The position numbers and the translations under genes are program-made. A DNA stretch of 44,808 nt. It comes from Peribacillus tepidiphilus. Lineage in GTDB: Bacteria > Bacillota > Bacilli > Bacillales > DSM-1321. Positions 1-11,708 of this stretch are shown here, piece by piece; position 1 is the stretch's first letter; each line of letters begins with the position of its first letter. The stretch covers positions 1 to 44,808 of the forward strand of contig NZ_WIAQ01000025.1 in NCBI RefSeq assembly GCF_009466385.1, in the 5' to 3' direction. The notes beneath the pieces are model-generated. The model saw nothing but the letters and a program-made list of their open reading frames with translations, was not told the origin of the DNA and did not search any database.

Positions 1-361
<361 letters not shown>

Positions 362-583
362 GTTTTATAAGCGTCGAATCTCTTCGTCAGCTTTGCTCGC
401 TCACGTCCTCATTTATCAATAATAAACTCCGGCGTTCGCTCACTTTGCTTCCTCGACCTTCTCGCTTCTAAAATTTTTTTCGCTTTAAAAGAGAGAAAAT
501 CCGATTCTCAACTTCATCCTTTTCGAGCTTGATTTGCTCATAAATTGTGTTGCTTAAAAGCAACTAGAATTAACGTTGACGTA

Positions 584-608
584 TTGTTTTGTTTAGTTTT
601 CAAAGTGC
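584..608 (-). promoter_or_regulatory. rRNA leader with boxA-like antitermination signal
   Basis: On the minus strand the leader reads CACTTTGAAAACTAAACAAA, the conserved sequence found between rRNA promoters and 16S genes in Bacillus. It contains a boxA-like element used by the Nus antitermination complex. It lies downstream of the rrn promoter and about 225 nt before the 16S 5' end. Confidence 0.65.
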
Positions 609-644
609 AATTTTTAATACCCGTCGCCCATAAGCGACTCTATT

Positions 645-673
645 ATAATAACAATTTAAGTTTTTAATGTCAA
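645..673 (-). promoter_or_regulatory. rRNA operon promoter (SigA type)
   Basis: On the minus strand there is a perfect -35 TTGACA (668-673), a 17-nt spacer and a -10 TATTAT (645-650), overlapping an alternative TATAAT at 642-647. Transcription would start near 636 and run through the leader into the 16S gene. Only one promoter is obvious here. Confidence 0.7.
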
Positions 674-810
674 CAACTTTTTTATTATCGCTGTCGACTT
701 TTCTTATTATATAGAGGTTTTATTAATAAATCAATACAAAAATTAATGTTAGAAAATTTTTATTTTAGAGGCTAGAAAGCAACGTTTTTTTACTCTCAAG
801 CCTCTTACAT

Positions 811-1887
811 TTAAATAAGAATTTCATCAATATAGATATCACATTGCTTTGCAAGATCAATAATTGTATTTGTATCAACCACTTTTACTAGCGGTCTAGT
901 AGGATTATGACTGTCAATAAATATAATTTCTGCTAAATAACCATTTGAAAGTTTCACTTTGTTTCCTATTGTGAAATTAGCTAAACCTGAAGTTAAAGCC
1001 TTGAGTACTTTGACATCAAATTTTCCAAAATCATCACGCATGATCATTTCTAGAACTTTAAAAGGGGAGTGCTTTTTGCGATAAACCCGTTCAGATGTCA
1101 TAGCATGATACACATCTGCTACTGCAATAATTTTAGAGAATAGGTGCAGATCTTTTCCATTCAATCCTTTAGGATAACCAGTTCCATTTATACGCTCATG
1201 ATGTTGCAGGACGGCTAATTTTGCATAATCTTTTAAAAAAGGATTATTTTGAAGCATTCGATATCCAAAAATCGGATGTTTTTTTATTTCTTCAAAATCC
1301 TGATAAGTAAGGCTTGTTTTCTTTTTTAAAACAGTAGGAGAAATTTTAGACATCCCTACATCACTTAAACAGCCAGATAAGGTAAGTTGGACAATATCAC
1401 CTTTATCCATATTAAGTTTTTTTCCAATAAAACCGGATAACAAACCAACTGAAACTGCATGGTGGTAGAAATAATCTTCTTTTGTTGAATAATGATGAAG
1501 AAGGAAAATCTCTTTTTGATTTTCAAGTGCTTTTTCTAACAAAGGAATTAAAAATTCACGGACTTTTGTAATATCAACTGGGCTTCCTGCTTCCCAGTTT
1601 GTAAAAAGTCTTTTATAAATCTGTACAGCGTTTAAATATTGAGATGTAAAAGAAGTAGACTGCTGCAGACCTTCTTGCTCATCATCAATTATTTCTTTTG
1701 GAACGTATGGTTTTCCATCGACCAATGTTTTTTCAACACTTACCTCTGTTATTAAAAACGCCCTTAATACTTCTAATAAATCGTTAGTGATTACAGTTTT
1801 TTTTAACATAATTGGTCGATTTGTCATGCTGGTAATATCTTGTGCAAGAATACAACCTTCGACTAAATAATGAGTTTTTACTTTCAA
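811..1887 (-). CDS. HD-GYP-type protein with altered HD motif
   Basis: This 358-residue protein has an N-terminal region of about 110 residues and a C-terminal HD-GYP domain, the family of c-di-GMP phosphodiesterases. Visible signatures are YHHAVSVG (about 141), HHERINGTGYP (about 229-239) and the downstream VADVYHAMTSERVYR. The usual HDIGK motif reads SDVGM (about 175), so the metal-binding histidine of the HD pair is serine. Activity may be changed or lost. I chose the TTG at 1887 because AAAGGGTGA lies at proper distance; a GTG at 1896 is possible. It sits alone between the rRNA operon and gyrA, as in several Bacillaceae outside B. subtilis. The ligand is not established. Confidence 0.8.
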   Translation of the reverse strand: MKVKTHYLVEGCILAQDITSMTNRPIMLKKTVITNDLLEVLRAFLITEVSVEKTLVDGKPYVPKEIIDDEQEGLQQSTSFTSQYLNAVQIYKRLFTNWEAGSPVDITKVREFLIPLLEKALENQKEIFLLHHYSTKEDYFYHHAVSVGLLSGFIGKKLNMDKGDIVQLTLSGCLSDVGMSKISPTVLKKKTSLTYQDFEEIKKHPIFGYRMLQNNPFLKDYAKLAVLQHHERINGTGYPKGLNGKDLHLFSKIIAVADVYHAMTSERVYRKKHSPFKVLEMIMRDDFGKFDVKVLKALTSGLANFTIGNKVKLSNGYLAEIIFIDSHNPTRPLVKVVDTNTIIDLAKQCDIYIDEILI

Positions 1888-2021
1888 GCCGTTCACCCTT
1901 TTACAGCTTTTTTATATTAACAACCTATTTTTATAATACTTTATTTAATTGAGCAAAACTACCAAGAATTGTGAATTATTATTGGGAATTGAACACGGAT
2001 AGAGCTCCAATTAATACATTT

Positions 2022-2083
2022 AAAAAAGACTCCTAAATGCCCCGATCCCTCTATTCATTGGAGGGGGCAGGACATAGGAGTCT
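2022..2083 (-). terminator. Terminator after gyrA
   Basis: On the minus strand an outer stem AGACTCCTA/TAGGAGTCT encloses an inner TGCCCC/GGGGCA stem, followed by a run of T residues. It starts 12 nt after the gyrA stop. Confidence 0.85.
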
Positions 2084-2095
2084 TCTTTGTATATC

Positions 2096-4564
2096 TTATT
2101 GGACGATATTGTCTTCATTTTGTTCTGATTCTTCGCGTTCTACCTTCGCAACTGTTGAAACATATTCGTTTTCATTAGCTTCTAAGCGAATAAGCTTAAC
2201 ACCTTGTGTATTTCTTCCAGTTTGAGAAATATCACTTACAGCCATACGAATAATCACGCCTGATGCTGTTATAATCATTAAATCTTCGTCACCATTAACA
2301 GTTTTAACAGCTACAAGTGGACCGTTTTTCTCTGTTATGTTGCACGTTTTTATACCTTTTCCACCACGGCTTTGTACTCTATATTCTTTTTCATGCGTTC
2401 TTTTTCCGTACCCATTTCGTGTTACGATTAAGATTTCGGAGCCCTCTGTTACTAGCTCCATTCCGATAACCTCATCATCTTTACCTAATGTGATTCCTTT
2501 TACACCTGTTGCAGTTCGACCCATGGAACGTACATCGGTTTCAGGGAAACGGATTAACATACCATTTTTTGTTCCAATGACAATATGCTTAGTACCGTCC
2601 GTCAATTTAACAGAAATGAGCTCGTCCCCTTCTTTAAGACTAAGAGCAATCAATCCGTTGTTTCGGATATTAGCAAAAGATGAAAGCGGGGAACGTTTAG
2701 AAATTCCGTGCTTGGTTGTAAAGAATAAATACCAATCTTCCTTAAATTCTTGGACTGGGATGATGGCATTGACCCATTCCCCTTTTTCTACCTCAAGAAG
2801 GTTAATAATCGGTATCCCTTTAGCAGTCCTTCCGTATTCAGGAATCTCATATCCTTTTGCTCTGTATACCTTTCCTTTGTTTGTAAAGAATAAGAGAGTA
2901 TCGTGAGTGGATGTCGTCAATAGATGCTCAACAAAATCATCTTCGTTCGTTCCCATACCCTGAATTCCTCGACCGCCTCGCTTTTGGCTTCTATATGTAG
3001 AAACCGGCTGACGTTTGATATATCCGTTATGGGTAAGGGTAATGACGATATTTTCCTGTGGAATTAAATCCTCATCTTCTATATTTTCTAAGCCGCTTAG
3101 GACGATTTCTGTTCTTCTTTCGTCGTTAAAGCGCTCTTTAATTTCTGTTAGCTCCTCGCGAATGATTTGGAGCACCTTTTCCTCATCTGCAAGAATTGCT
3201 TTAAGTTCAGCAATTAGTTTGACCAGGCTTTGGTACTCTTCTTCGATTTTTTCGCGTTCCAACCCTGTTAAACGCTGTAATCGCATATCTAAAATTGCTT
3301 GAGCTTGTTTTTCAGAAAGGGAGAATTTCGTCATTAGCCCTTCTTTTGCAATTTCAGTCGTTTGAGAGTTTCGGATTAACGAAATCACTTCATCGAGATG
3401 GTCGAGTGCTACTCTTAAACCTTCTAAAATATGCGCTCTAGCTTCAGCTTTTCGCAGCTCGAATTCCGTTCTGCGTCGGATTACAACCTTTTGATGGTCG
3501 AGATAGTGCTGTAAACACTGTTTTAAATTCAAAACTTTCGGTTGCCCATCAACAAGAGCCAATAGATTAATTCCAAAGCTTGTTTGAAGAGCTGTTTGCT
3601 TATACAAATTATTAAGAAGAACATTTGCATTCGCATCTTTTCGCACTTCAATAACAATACGCATACCGTTACGATCTGATTCATCCCGTAAGTCGGTAAT
3701 GCCATCGATTTTCTTATCACGAACAAGCTCGGCAATCTTTTCTATCAACTTCGCTTTGTTTACTTGATACGGTAATTCTTTAACGATAATAACTTGTTTA
3801 CCATTTGATTTTTCTTCAATTTCAACCTTCGCTCGAATGGTAACTGAGCCGCGCCCCGTTTGATATGCTTTTCGGATGCCGCTTCTTCCTAAAATGAGAC
3901 CTGCTGTTGGAAAATCAGGGCCAGGAATATATTCCATTAATTCATCAATCGTGAGTTCAGGGTTCTTGCTAATGGCCAAAACGCCATCAATTACTTCGCC
4001 CAACTGATGTGGAGGAATATTGGTAGCCATCCCTACAGCAATACCAGAAGATCCGTTCACTAGAAGGTTCGGAAAGCGAGAGGGAAGAACAACCGGTTCT
4101 TTTTCTGATCCATCGTAGTTGTCCTGATAATCAATCGTGTCTTTATTAATATCTCGTAGAAGCTCCATTGAAATTTTGGACATACGAGCCTCTGTATAAC
4201 GCATAGCTGCAGCTGCATCTCCGTCTACTGAACCGAAGTTGCCGTGCCCATCGACAAGCATATAGCGATAGTTAAAATCCTGAGCCATCCTTACCATCGT
4301 GTCGTAAACAGCAGCATCTCCATGAGGATGGTATTTCCCAATGACTTCTCCTACGATACGGGCTGATTTCTTATACGGCTTGTCTGATGTCATACCCAAA
4401 TCATTCATCGCATATAAAATACGGCGGTGAACAGGCTTTAATCCGTCTCTAACATCAGGTAAAGCACGCGAAACAATAACACTCATTGCATAATCCAAGA
4501 AAGAAGAACGCATTTCCTGGCTAATATTGACTTCTTTAATATTTGACCTTTGATTTTCTGCCAT
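2096..4564 (-). CDS. gyrA: DNA gyrase subunit A
   Basis: The 822-residue A subunit of the type IIA topoisomerase that introduces negative supercoils using ATP with GyrB. The catalytic tyrosine is Tyr123 in [11 protein letters not shown], and the GyrA box [11 protein letters not shown] that wraps DNA is present before the C-terminal beta-pinwheel repeats. The quinolone-determining region reads [10 protein letters not shown]: position 84, serine in B. subtilis, is alanine, while Asp88 is kept. The ATG at 4564 follows a strong GGAGG. gyrB lies upstream, separated by a terminator-like hairpin, so gyrA probably also has its own promoter. A short hairpin (4583-4598) precedes the ribosome binding site. 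Confidence 0.98.
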   Translation of the reverse strand: MAENQRSNIKEVNISQEMRSSFLDYAMSVIVSRALPDVRDGLKPVHRRILYAMNDLGMTSDKPYKKSARIVGEVIGKYHPHGDAAVYDTMVRMAQDFNYRYMLVDGHGNFGSVDGDAAAAMRYTEARMSKISMELLRDINKDTIDYQDNYDGSEKEPVVLPSRFPNLLVNGSSGIAVGMATNIPPHQLGEVIDGVLAISKNPELTIDELMEYIPGPDFPTAGLILGRSGIRKAYQTGRGSVTIRAKVEIEEKSNGKQVIIVKELPYQVNKAKLIEKIAELVRDKKIDGITDLRDESDRNGMRIVIEVRKDANANVLLNNLYKQTALQTSFGINLLALVDGQPKVLNLKQCLQHYLDHQKVVIRRRTEFELRKAEARAHILEGLRVALDHLDEVISLIRNSQTTEIAKEGLMTKFSLSEKQAQAILDMRLQRLTGLEREKIEEEYQSLVKLIAELKAILADEEKVLQIIREELTEIKERFNDERRTEIVLSGLENIEDEDLIPQENIVITLTHNGYIKRQPVSTYRSQKRGGRGIQGMGTNEDDFVEHLLTTSTHDTLLFFTNKGKVYRAKGYEIPEYGRTAKGIPIINLLEVEKGEWVNAIIPVQEFKEDWYLFFTTKHGISKRSPLSSFANIRNNGLIALSLKEGDELISVKLTDGTKHIVIGTKNGMLIRFPETDVRSMGRTATGVKGITLGKDDEVIGMELVTEGSEILIVTRNGYGKRTHEKEYRVQSRGGKGIKTCNITEKNGPLVAVKTVNGDEDLMIITASGVIIRMAVSDISQTGRNTQGVKLIRLEANENEYVSTVAKVEREESEQNEDNIVQ

Positions 4565-4691
4565 GGAGACAACCTCCTTTATCGAAGCATCTGCTTCGTT
4601 GGTTTTTATACTAAGCTTTAGAAAGAACCAAATAATCTATTTCGGCACAAAAATACCTTTTACAACCAATAAAATTTTCCTTGTAATATGT

Positions 4692-4726
4692 AAAAGACAG
4701 GATAGAAATAATTTTGATCTATCCTG
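4692..4726 (-). terminator. Terminator between gyrB and gyrA
   Basis: The minus strand reads CAGGATAGA, a 11-nt loop and TCTATCCTG, then TCTTTT. It lies just after the gyrB stop, so gyrA is partly uncoupled from gyrB transcription. Confidence 0.75.
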
Positions 4727-4733
4727 CAAATCT

Positions 4734-6668
<1,935 letters not shown>

Positions 6669-6714
6669 TCACCTACACTTTTCTATTAGACGTAATCAAT
6701 CGCTCTTATTTTTT

Positions 6715-6978
6715 CTATGTCAAAAAACTCTCATCGAATTGGATATGTCTTTGTGATGAACGTTTTAACAAAGTGGTTGAAGCTAGCGGAGATAAAAATA
6801 ATTCATTTTTCGTAATGATAATTGACTTCACTTGGCCTTTTGCCAAATTAACTGTACTGTCTTCCATGTTTTTAAAGAAATTCTTCATTGACGGTACTTC
6901 AGAAAGTATATGTTTATCTAATATTGCTATAATTTCTTCTGTTTTTATTAATAGATCTTCACCAATATGGAGATACAT
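6715..6978 (-). CDS. remB: RemB-like extracellular matrix regulator (DUF370)
   Basis: This 87-residue protein corresponds to B. subtilis YaaB/RemB by position and sequence: it begins MYLHIGEDLLIKTEEIIAIL and has the conserved KSIIIT and SPLASTTLLKR segments. In B. subtilis RemA and RemB are linked to activation of biofilm matrix genes. GAGGTG precedes the ATG. It lies 12 nt after recF and 52 nt before gyrB, so it is probably cotranscribed with both. Identification is strong by synteny; the DNA-binding role here is inferred. Confidence 0.85.
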   Translation of the reverse strand: MYLHIGEDLLIKTEEIIAILDKHILSEVPSMKNFFKNMEDSTVNLAKGQVKSIIITKNELFLSPLASTTLLKRSSQRHIQFDESFLT

Positions 6979-6990
6979 GATGGCACCTCA

Positions 6991-8109
6991 TCACTTAACT
7001 TTTGACATTCTGCCATGAGTAACTTGAAAAGTGGAAGCTTCTTTTAAGGTTTGATGGTCGATTCCCTCCACGCTAGTTGTCGTAACAAAAGTTTGTACTT
7101 TCCCTTGAATCGTATTAAGAAGATGCGACTGTCTATAATCATCGAGTTCGGATAAAACATCATCCAAAAGTAAAATAGGATATTCTCCGATTTCTGCATG
7201 AATGAGCTCAATCTCTGCCAGCTTAACCGACAAAGCCGTCGTCCTTTGCTGACCTTGAGACCCATAGGTTTGTACATCACGATCATTCACAAAAAAAGCA
7301 AGGTCATCTCGATGAGGTCCTATTAAAGTGACTCCACGATCAATTTCTCTCTGCTTTATTTTAGCAAATTTTTCTTGAAATACTTCTACCATTTTCGACA
7401 AATCCATAGTATCTGATACATCAACGGAGGGATTGTACTTAATTTTTAGCGTTTCCAAATTCCGAGAAATGCCAGAATGGATAGGTTCAGCCCATTTTTG
7501 TAACAGCTTCAGAAACTGAAATCTTTTTTCAATAATTTTCACAGCGTATTGGATAAACTGTTCCGTAAGTACATCTAGCATCGCTAAATCTTGTTGTTTT
7601 TTTTGCTGAAGCATCTTCAGGAAATGGTTTCTTTGATTCAAAACCTTCTGATACTGTGCCATATCATGTAAGTAAACAGAAGAAACCTGTCCGATTTCCA
7701 TATCAATAAAACGCCGTCTTACCTGTGGACTTCCTTTTACAAGATTAAGATCTTCAGGTGCAAACATGACGACGTTCATATTCCCTATATATTGGCTTAA
7801 TCTTTGCTGCTCTATATGATTAAACCGTGCTTTTTTCCCTTTTTTTGATATGACAAGCTCTAAGGGAACCGTTGAGTTTCGTTTATGGACTCTACCTTCT
7901 ATTTTAGCATACTCTTCATCCCAGCGAATAAGTTCTTTATCATTAGAGGTACGATGAGATTTAGCCATTGCTAAAACATAAATAGATTCCATGATATTGG
8001 TTTTACCTTGAGCATTTTCCCCCAAGATTACGTTAACTTTATTCTCAAAAGAAACATCTAGCTCATCATAATTTCTATAGTTTTTTACTTTAAGCGACTC
8101 AATGTACAT
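6991..8109 (-). CDS. recF: DNA replication and repair protein RecF
   Basis: A 372-residue SMC-like ATPase that helps load RecA at gapped DNA and acts with RecO and RecR. Walker A is GENAQGKTN (residues 30-38), the ABC signature is [13 protein letters not shown], and Walker B is [12 protein letters not shown]. Length matches the family. The ATG follows AAAGGA. It lies 14 nt after yaaA and 12 nt before remB in a tight operon. Confidence 0.97.
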   Translation of the reverse strand: MYIESLKVKNYRNYDELDVSFENKVNVILGENAQGKTNIMESIYVLAMAKSHRTSNDKELIRWDEEYAKIEGRVHKRNSTVPLELVISKKGKKARFNHIEQQRLSQYIGNMNVVMFAPEDLNLVKGSPQVRRRFIDMEIGQVSSVYLHDMAQYQKVLNQRNHFLKMLQQKKQQDLAMLDVLTEQFIQYAVKIIEKRFQFLKLLQKWAEPIHSGISRNLETLKIKYNPSVDVSDTMDLSKMVEVFQEKFAKIKQREIDRGVTLIGPHRDDLAFFVNDRDVQTYGSQGQQRTTALSVKLAEIELIHAEIGEYPILLLDDVLSELDDYRQSHLLNTIQGKVQTFVTTTSVEGIDHQTLKEASTFQVTHGRMSKVK

Positions 8110-8123
8110 ATTACCGGTCCTTT

Positions 8124-8339
8124 TTAAACTCCTTTGATCAGAAAAGTACCAAACCCAGGAATTTCGATTCGATCTCCATCCTTAAGCTTTCTTCCTCTTC
8201 TCACATCAAGCTCGTCGTTTATAAATACTTCATGCTCACTGAGAAACCATTTTGCCATACCACCTGTTTGAATGACATCTGCAAGTTTCAAAAATTGTCC
8301 AAGCGTAATATATTCCGTTTCAATCGGAATTTTTTTCAT
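8124..8339 (-). CDS. yaaA: S4-domain RNA-binding protein YaaA
   Basis: A 71-residue protein consisting of one S4-like RNA-binding domain ([20 protein letters not shown], then [15 protein letters not shown]). It is the YaaA/RlbA-type protein always found between dnaN and recF in Firmicutes, associated with ribosome assembly. I start at the ATG at 8339, which gives [12 protein letters not shown] in line with homologues and has an AGTGAG-type site upstream; a GTG four codons earlier is less likely. The dnaN terminator lies upstream. Confidence 0.92.
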   Translation of the reverse strand: MKKIPIETEYITLGQFLKLADVIQTGGMAKWFLSEHEVFINDELDVRRGRKLKDGDRIEIPGFGTFLIKGV

Positions 8340-8407
8340 AAAATTTCTCACTCTTTCATCAGTTTGATCTCTAATATTTTATTTTACTAAACTTTTGAGA
8401 AATAGAC

Positions 8408-8439
8408 AAAAAAGCTGTTAGTCGTTTTATACTAACAGC
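8408..8439 (-). terminator. Terminator after dnaN
   Basis: The minus strand reads GCTGTTAGT, a short loop, ACTAACAGC, then six T residues. It lies 11 nt after the dnaN stop and separates dnaN from the yaaA-recF-remB-gyrB group. Confidence 0.88.
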
Positions 8440-8449
8440 CGATTTTAAA

Positions 8450-9583
8450 TTAATAGGTTCTGACAGGCAGAATCAATTGAAGCATGGAATCATCATTTTG
8501 AGATTTGATTAAAAATGGGCGCATTGCACCTGTAAAACTGATTTGAATATCTGTTCCTTCAAGGGCACGAAGGGCATCCATCATAAATTTTGCATTAAAA
8601 GAAATTGTCAATTCTTCTCCTTCAATACTTTCTGCTTGTACTTCTTCTACAACCTTACCGATTTCAGGAGTATTCGAAGATATTTCTACAAAATTTGGTT
8701 CTATTGTAGATAGCTTAACGACATTATTTTTTCCTTCTCCAAGCAAAGAGGCACGAACAATAGCTTGTAAAAACTCTTTTGTATTAATTATTACATCTGT
8801 TTTGCTTTCATTCGGGATCAATCTTGAAGTGTCCGGATAGTTCCCTTCAAGAAGTCTTGAGAAAAATAATAAATGCTTCGCTTTAAACAATATTTGATTC
8901 TCTGTAATGACAATATCTACAGGATCTTGGGTTTCATCTAGAATTTTACTTAATTCATTTAAACTCTTCCCAGGAATTACTACATTATAACTTCCTTGGG
9001 AATCAGTTTTTACTTTAGCTTTTCTCATGGCTAATCGATGACTATCTGTTGCAGTACAGGTTAACTCTCCGTTCTCGATCTTCCAGTTGACACCTGTCAA
9101 GATAGGACGTGTTTCTGACGTGGACACTGCAAAGACTGTCTGGCGAATTAAAGCTTTTAATAAATCGGTAGGCAGTTTAATGATATTCTCTTCTTCAATT
9201 TGAGGAAGATGTGGGTATTCTTCTGGATCTAATCCATTCAAATTAAATTCCGCTTTTCCAGATTTAATAATAGTTTGAAATCCGTTTTCAACGGAAATTT
9301 CAACAGAATCCATAGGAAGCTTTTTAACAATTTCATTGAAAAATCTTGCCTGGAGCACAATGCTTCCTGTTCTCTTTATTTCAACTAATTCGTCTCCCTC
9401 TTCCTCTAGTGGAATAAAGGATTCAATTGAAATATCGGAATCACTTCCTGTTAGAATAACTCCTTCATTTGTTGCTGAAATTTTAATTCCTGTTAATATC
9501 GGAATCGTTGTTCTTGAAGCTACAGCTTTCATAACATCTTGGACACTTTGAACTAATCGATCTCGCTGAATAATAAATTTCAT
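8450..9583 (-). CDS. dnaN: DNA polymerase III sliding clamp (beta subunit)
   Basis: A 377-residue clamp that dimerises around DNA and tethers the replicative polymerases. It shows the three-domain clamp pattern, with SRTTIPILTGIKI in domain I, TRPILTGVNW in domain II and the conserved C-terminal MLQLILPVRTY. The ATG at 9583 directly follows GGAGGAAAAA and gives MKFIIQRDRL as in B. subtilis; an in-frame TTG four codons upstream overlaps that site and is not the start. It follows dnaA across a gap that contains the unwinding part of oriC. Confidence 0.98.
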   Translation of the reverse strand: MKFIIQRDRLVQSVQDVMKAVASRTTIPILTGIKISATNEGVILTGSDSDISIESFIPLEEEGDELVEIKRTGSIVLQARFFNEIVKKLPMDSVEISVENGFQTIIKSGKAEFNLNGLDPEEYPHLPQIEEENIIKLPTDLLKALIRQTVFAVSTSETRPILTGVNWKIENGELTCTATDSHRLAMRKAKVKTDSQGSYNVVIPGKSLNELSKILDETQDPVDIVITENQILFKAKHLLFFSRLLEGNYPDTSRLIPNESKTDVIINTKEFLQAIVRASLLGEGKNNVVKLSTIEPNFVEISSNTPEIGKVVEEVQAESIEGEELTISFNAKFMMDALRALEGTDIQISFTGAMRPFLIKSQNDDSMLQLILPVRTY

Positions 9584-9609
9584 TTTTTCCTCCAACTAAG
9601 TCATATTTT

Positions 9610-9683
9610 TTAGGGATCATTTTATTAATTATTTATTAAAAAATTAGTAATAATAGTAATAGGGGTTGTTAACATGTGGATAA
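9610..9683 (-). other. oriC unwinding module: DnaA box, GC cluster, DnaA-trios, AT-rich element
   Basis: A perfect DnaA box (TGTGGATAA on the plus strand, 9675-9683) is followed leftward by a GC cluster (GGGG, 9662-9665). Then come six uninterrupted DnaA-trios (TAG TAA TAA TAG TAA TAG on the plus strand, 9645-9662) and a stretch rich in A and T (9610-9644). This is the layout of the basal origin unwinding system described for B. subtilis, where DnaA loads from boxes onto the trios to open the duplex. Its place between dnaA and dnaN also matches. Confidence 0.88.
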
Positions 9684-9699
9684 CTATAAAAATATAAGG

Positions 9700-9731
9700 A
9701 AAAACAGTCTATCCACATGTGGACAGACTGT
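9700..9731 (-). terminator. 28-bp palindrome after dnaA carrying DnaA-box halves, with T-run
   Basis: Positions 9704-9731 form a near-perfect palindrome with one mismatch pair (ACAGTCT, then TCCACATGTGGA in the centre, then AGACTGT). On the minus strand it is followed by five T residues, so it can act as an intrinsic terminator 41 nt after dnaA. The centre also carries two back-to-back DnaA-like boxes: CTATCCACA (9709-9717, 8 of 9) and TGTGGACAG (9718-9726, 7 of 9). It may therefore serve both transcription and the origin. Confidence 0.7.
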
Positions 9732-9771
9732 GTATAAACTATTAGATTTTACTAACATATTTCCACAACAT

Positions 9772-11121
9772 TTATATTTTTAACCGATCGGTAATCTCTT
9801 TTAGCTGTTTTTGTAGCTGGGCATCAGTTTGTAGTAGTTTTGAAATTTTTTCATGAGCATGAATGACAGTTGTGTGATCTCGACCACCAAATTCATCCCC
9901 GATTTTTGGAAGAGAGAAATCTGTTAGCTCTCTTGATAGGTACATAGCAATCTGTCTAGGAAATGCTACAGATTTTGTTCGTTTTTTTGCTTTGAAATCA
10001 TCTAATTTCACATTAAAGTGTTCTCCGACTGCTTTTTGGATATCTTGGATTGTAATCATCTTCGGCTTAGAGCTTGGGATGATATCTTTTAATGCTTCTG
10101 CGGCTAAATCAGCATTAATATCTTTATTAATTAAAGATGAATATGCGACAACTCGAATAAGGGCACCTTCAAGTTCCCGAATGTTAGAGTCAATTTGGTT
10201 CGCGATGTATAGCATAACTTCATTCGGAATATCTAGGCCTTCGGCTTTGGCTTTCTTACGAAGGATGGCAATCCTAGTTTCTAAATCAGGTGGTGTAATA
10301 TCCGTTATTAGTCCCCATTCGAATCTAGAACGAAGTCGGTCTTCCAATGTTGGTATTTCTTTTGGAGGTCGATCACTTGAAATAACAATTTGCTTGCTTT
10401 CTTCATGCAAAGTATTAAATGTATGGAAAAATTCTTCTTGTGTTTGTTCTTTTCCCGCCAAAAACTGAATATCATCAATCAATAAAACATCTACATTTCG
10501 GTATTTATTGCGAAAATCTACCGCTTTATTGTCACGAATAGAATTAATAAATTCATTCGTAAATTTTTCAGAAGATAGGTACACAACTTTTGCAGAAGGA
10601 TTATGTTCAAGTACATAATGACCGATCGCATGCATTAAATGCGTTTTCCCTAATCCTACTCCCCCGTAAATAAAGAGAGGATTATAAGCTTTGGCTGGAG
10701 CTTCTGCTACGGCTAATGAAGCGGCATGGGCAAAGCGATTACCTGAACCGATAACAAACGTGTCAAATGTATATTTTGGATTTAGCATATTTTGTGGTAT
10801 ATCAATAGGATCATCATCACGTTTTCTAGGTTTTTGAGCTGGAACAGGAATATCAAAATCCTCTTCCCCTTGATTTGGCGGAATAATAAATTTAACCATT
10901 AAATCCTCGCCTGTTACATCAAATAAAACACCTGAAATAAGATGTGCATATCTTTCTTCCAACCAATCACGTGCAAACTCATTTGGGGCGGTGATCGTTA
11001 AAGTGTCACCTTGCAAGGAATGAGCTTTTGTAGATTTGAGCCAAGTTTCATAGCTTGGTTTACTTATTTTTTTTTGAATTTCAGTGAGAGCCTGGCTCCA
11101 TAATGCAGCAATGTTTTCCAA
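9772..11121 (-). CDS. dnaA: Chromosomal replication initiator DnaA
   Basis: A 449-residue AAA+ initiator that binds DnaA boxes and opens oriC. Domain I is at residues 1-80, followed by a short acidic linker. The AAA+ core has Walker [10 protein letters not shown] (about 153-161) and Walker [12 protein letters not shown]. The C-terminal helix-turn-helix has the [15 protein letters not shown] signature. The start is TTG at 11121, with GGAGGGAAC at good spacing, which gives [12 protein letters not shown] as in relatives. Upstream lie a promoter and many DnaA boxes, suggesting autoregulation. It is transcribed away from the origin. Confidence 0.98.
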   Translation of the reverse strand: MENIAALWSQALTEIQKKISKPSYETWLKSTKAHSLQGDTLTITAPNEFARDWLEERYAHLISGVLFDVTGEDLMVKFIIPPNQGEEDFDIPVPAQKPRKRDDDPIDIPQNMLNPKYTFDTFVIGSGNRFAHAASLAVAEAPAKAYNPLFIYGGVGLGKTHLMHAIGHYVLEHNPSAKVVYLSSEKFTNEFINSIRDNKAVDFRNKYRNVDVLLIDDIQFLAGKEQTQEEFFHTFNTLHEESKQIVISSDRPPKEIPTLEDRLRSRFEWGLITDITPPDLETRIAILRKKAKAEGLDIPNEVMLYIANQIDSNIRELEGALIRVVAYSSLINKDINADLAAEALKDIIPSSKPKMITIQDIQKAVGEHFNVKLDDFKAKKRTKSVAFPRQIAMYLSRELTDFSLPKIGDEFGGRDHTTVIHAHEKISKLLQTDAQLQKQLKEITDRLKI

Positions 11122-11163
11122 ATTGTTCCCTCCTTTGCAAGGAAAACAGTATTTTAAGGTTGC

Positions 11164-11182
11164 TTGTACAAGTTTTGTACAA
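11164..11182. promoter_or_regulatory. Two tandem TTGTACAA palindromes in the dnaA leader
   Basis: TTGTACAA occurs at 11164-11171 and again at 11175-11182. Each is an 8-bp palindrome, and they repeat with an 11-bp period, about one helical turn. They lie between the predicted dnaA promoter and its ribosome binding site. This could be an operator or an RNA hairpin; the binding factor is unknown. Confidence 0.35.
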
Positions 11183-11245
11183 AGTAATTTCGGGAATAAA
11201 ATTGAAGAGATTAATTTTTATACATACATATGAATGCGGAAATAT

Positions 11246-11275
11246 ATAATAAGGAAACAAACCAATTTTCGACAA
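11246..11275 (-). promoter_or_regulatory. Predicted dnaA promoter
   Basis: On the minus strand a -35 TTGTCG (11270-11275) and a -10 TATTAT (11246-11251) are separated by 18 nt, giving a leader of about 120 nt before the TTG start. A DnaA-like box (11275-11283) overlaps the -35 edge, consistent with DnaA autorepression. Confidence 0.5.
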
Positions 11276-11602
11276 TATCCACTACTTGTGGACAAAAAAA
11301 TATACACACGCTGAATAAACTGTCCACAAGTTATTCACAATTTGTGGATAAGTAGAAATTGTGGATAAAGTTATCCAGAGTGAAAACATGATTATAATAT
11401 CAAATAATTTAAAGGGTTGCAATGATTATTATTGGTTATCCACAGTAGTATTCAGACGTGGAAAATAATTTTCCACAGGCACTTAATTTGTTGAAAAACT
11501 GTCAATTAGTGTTGTGGATATGAAAAAAATGTCGAAATTATTATCCACAAAATACTTTTTAGCTAAAAAAATTTTTTTGTATAAAAGCAGAAATTATCCT
11601 CA
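11275..11602. other. oriC DnaA-box cluster between dnaA and rpmH
   Basis: Perfect 9-mers (TTATCCACA or its complement) lie at 11343-11351, 11360-11368, 11436-11444 and 11541-11549. One-mismatch boxes lie at 11287-11295, 11331-11339, 11371-11379, 11469-11477, 11513-11521 and 11594-11602, and weaker ones at 11275 and 11320. This corresponds to the upstream part of the bipartite Bacillus oriC. The 660-nt gap holds no gene, and transcription diverges on either side. Confidence 0.95.
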
Positions 11603-11708
11603 GTAAGGATCCAAAATTGTATTGGAAGTTGCTGATCTGAAATAGTATGGCATTCTTCAGAGAAAATAGGTTTAAAGTAGAAGGGCCTGGTTTTACCATT
11701 AAATAGTG

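Noticed and set aside
790-810. Terminator for the HD-GYP gene
   Set aside because: An AGAGGCT/AGCCTCT stem exists on the minus strand (764-803), but the loop is long and no clean T-run follows.
2337-3302. Long plus-strand frames opposite gyrA
   Set aside because: They are antisense shadows of a highly conserved gene, with no ribosome binding site and serine- and proline-rich nonsense composition.
9992-10468. A 158-codon frame opposite dnaA
   Set aside because: It is a shadow of the AAA+ core of dnaA; no start signal.
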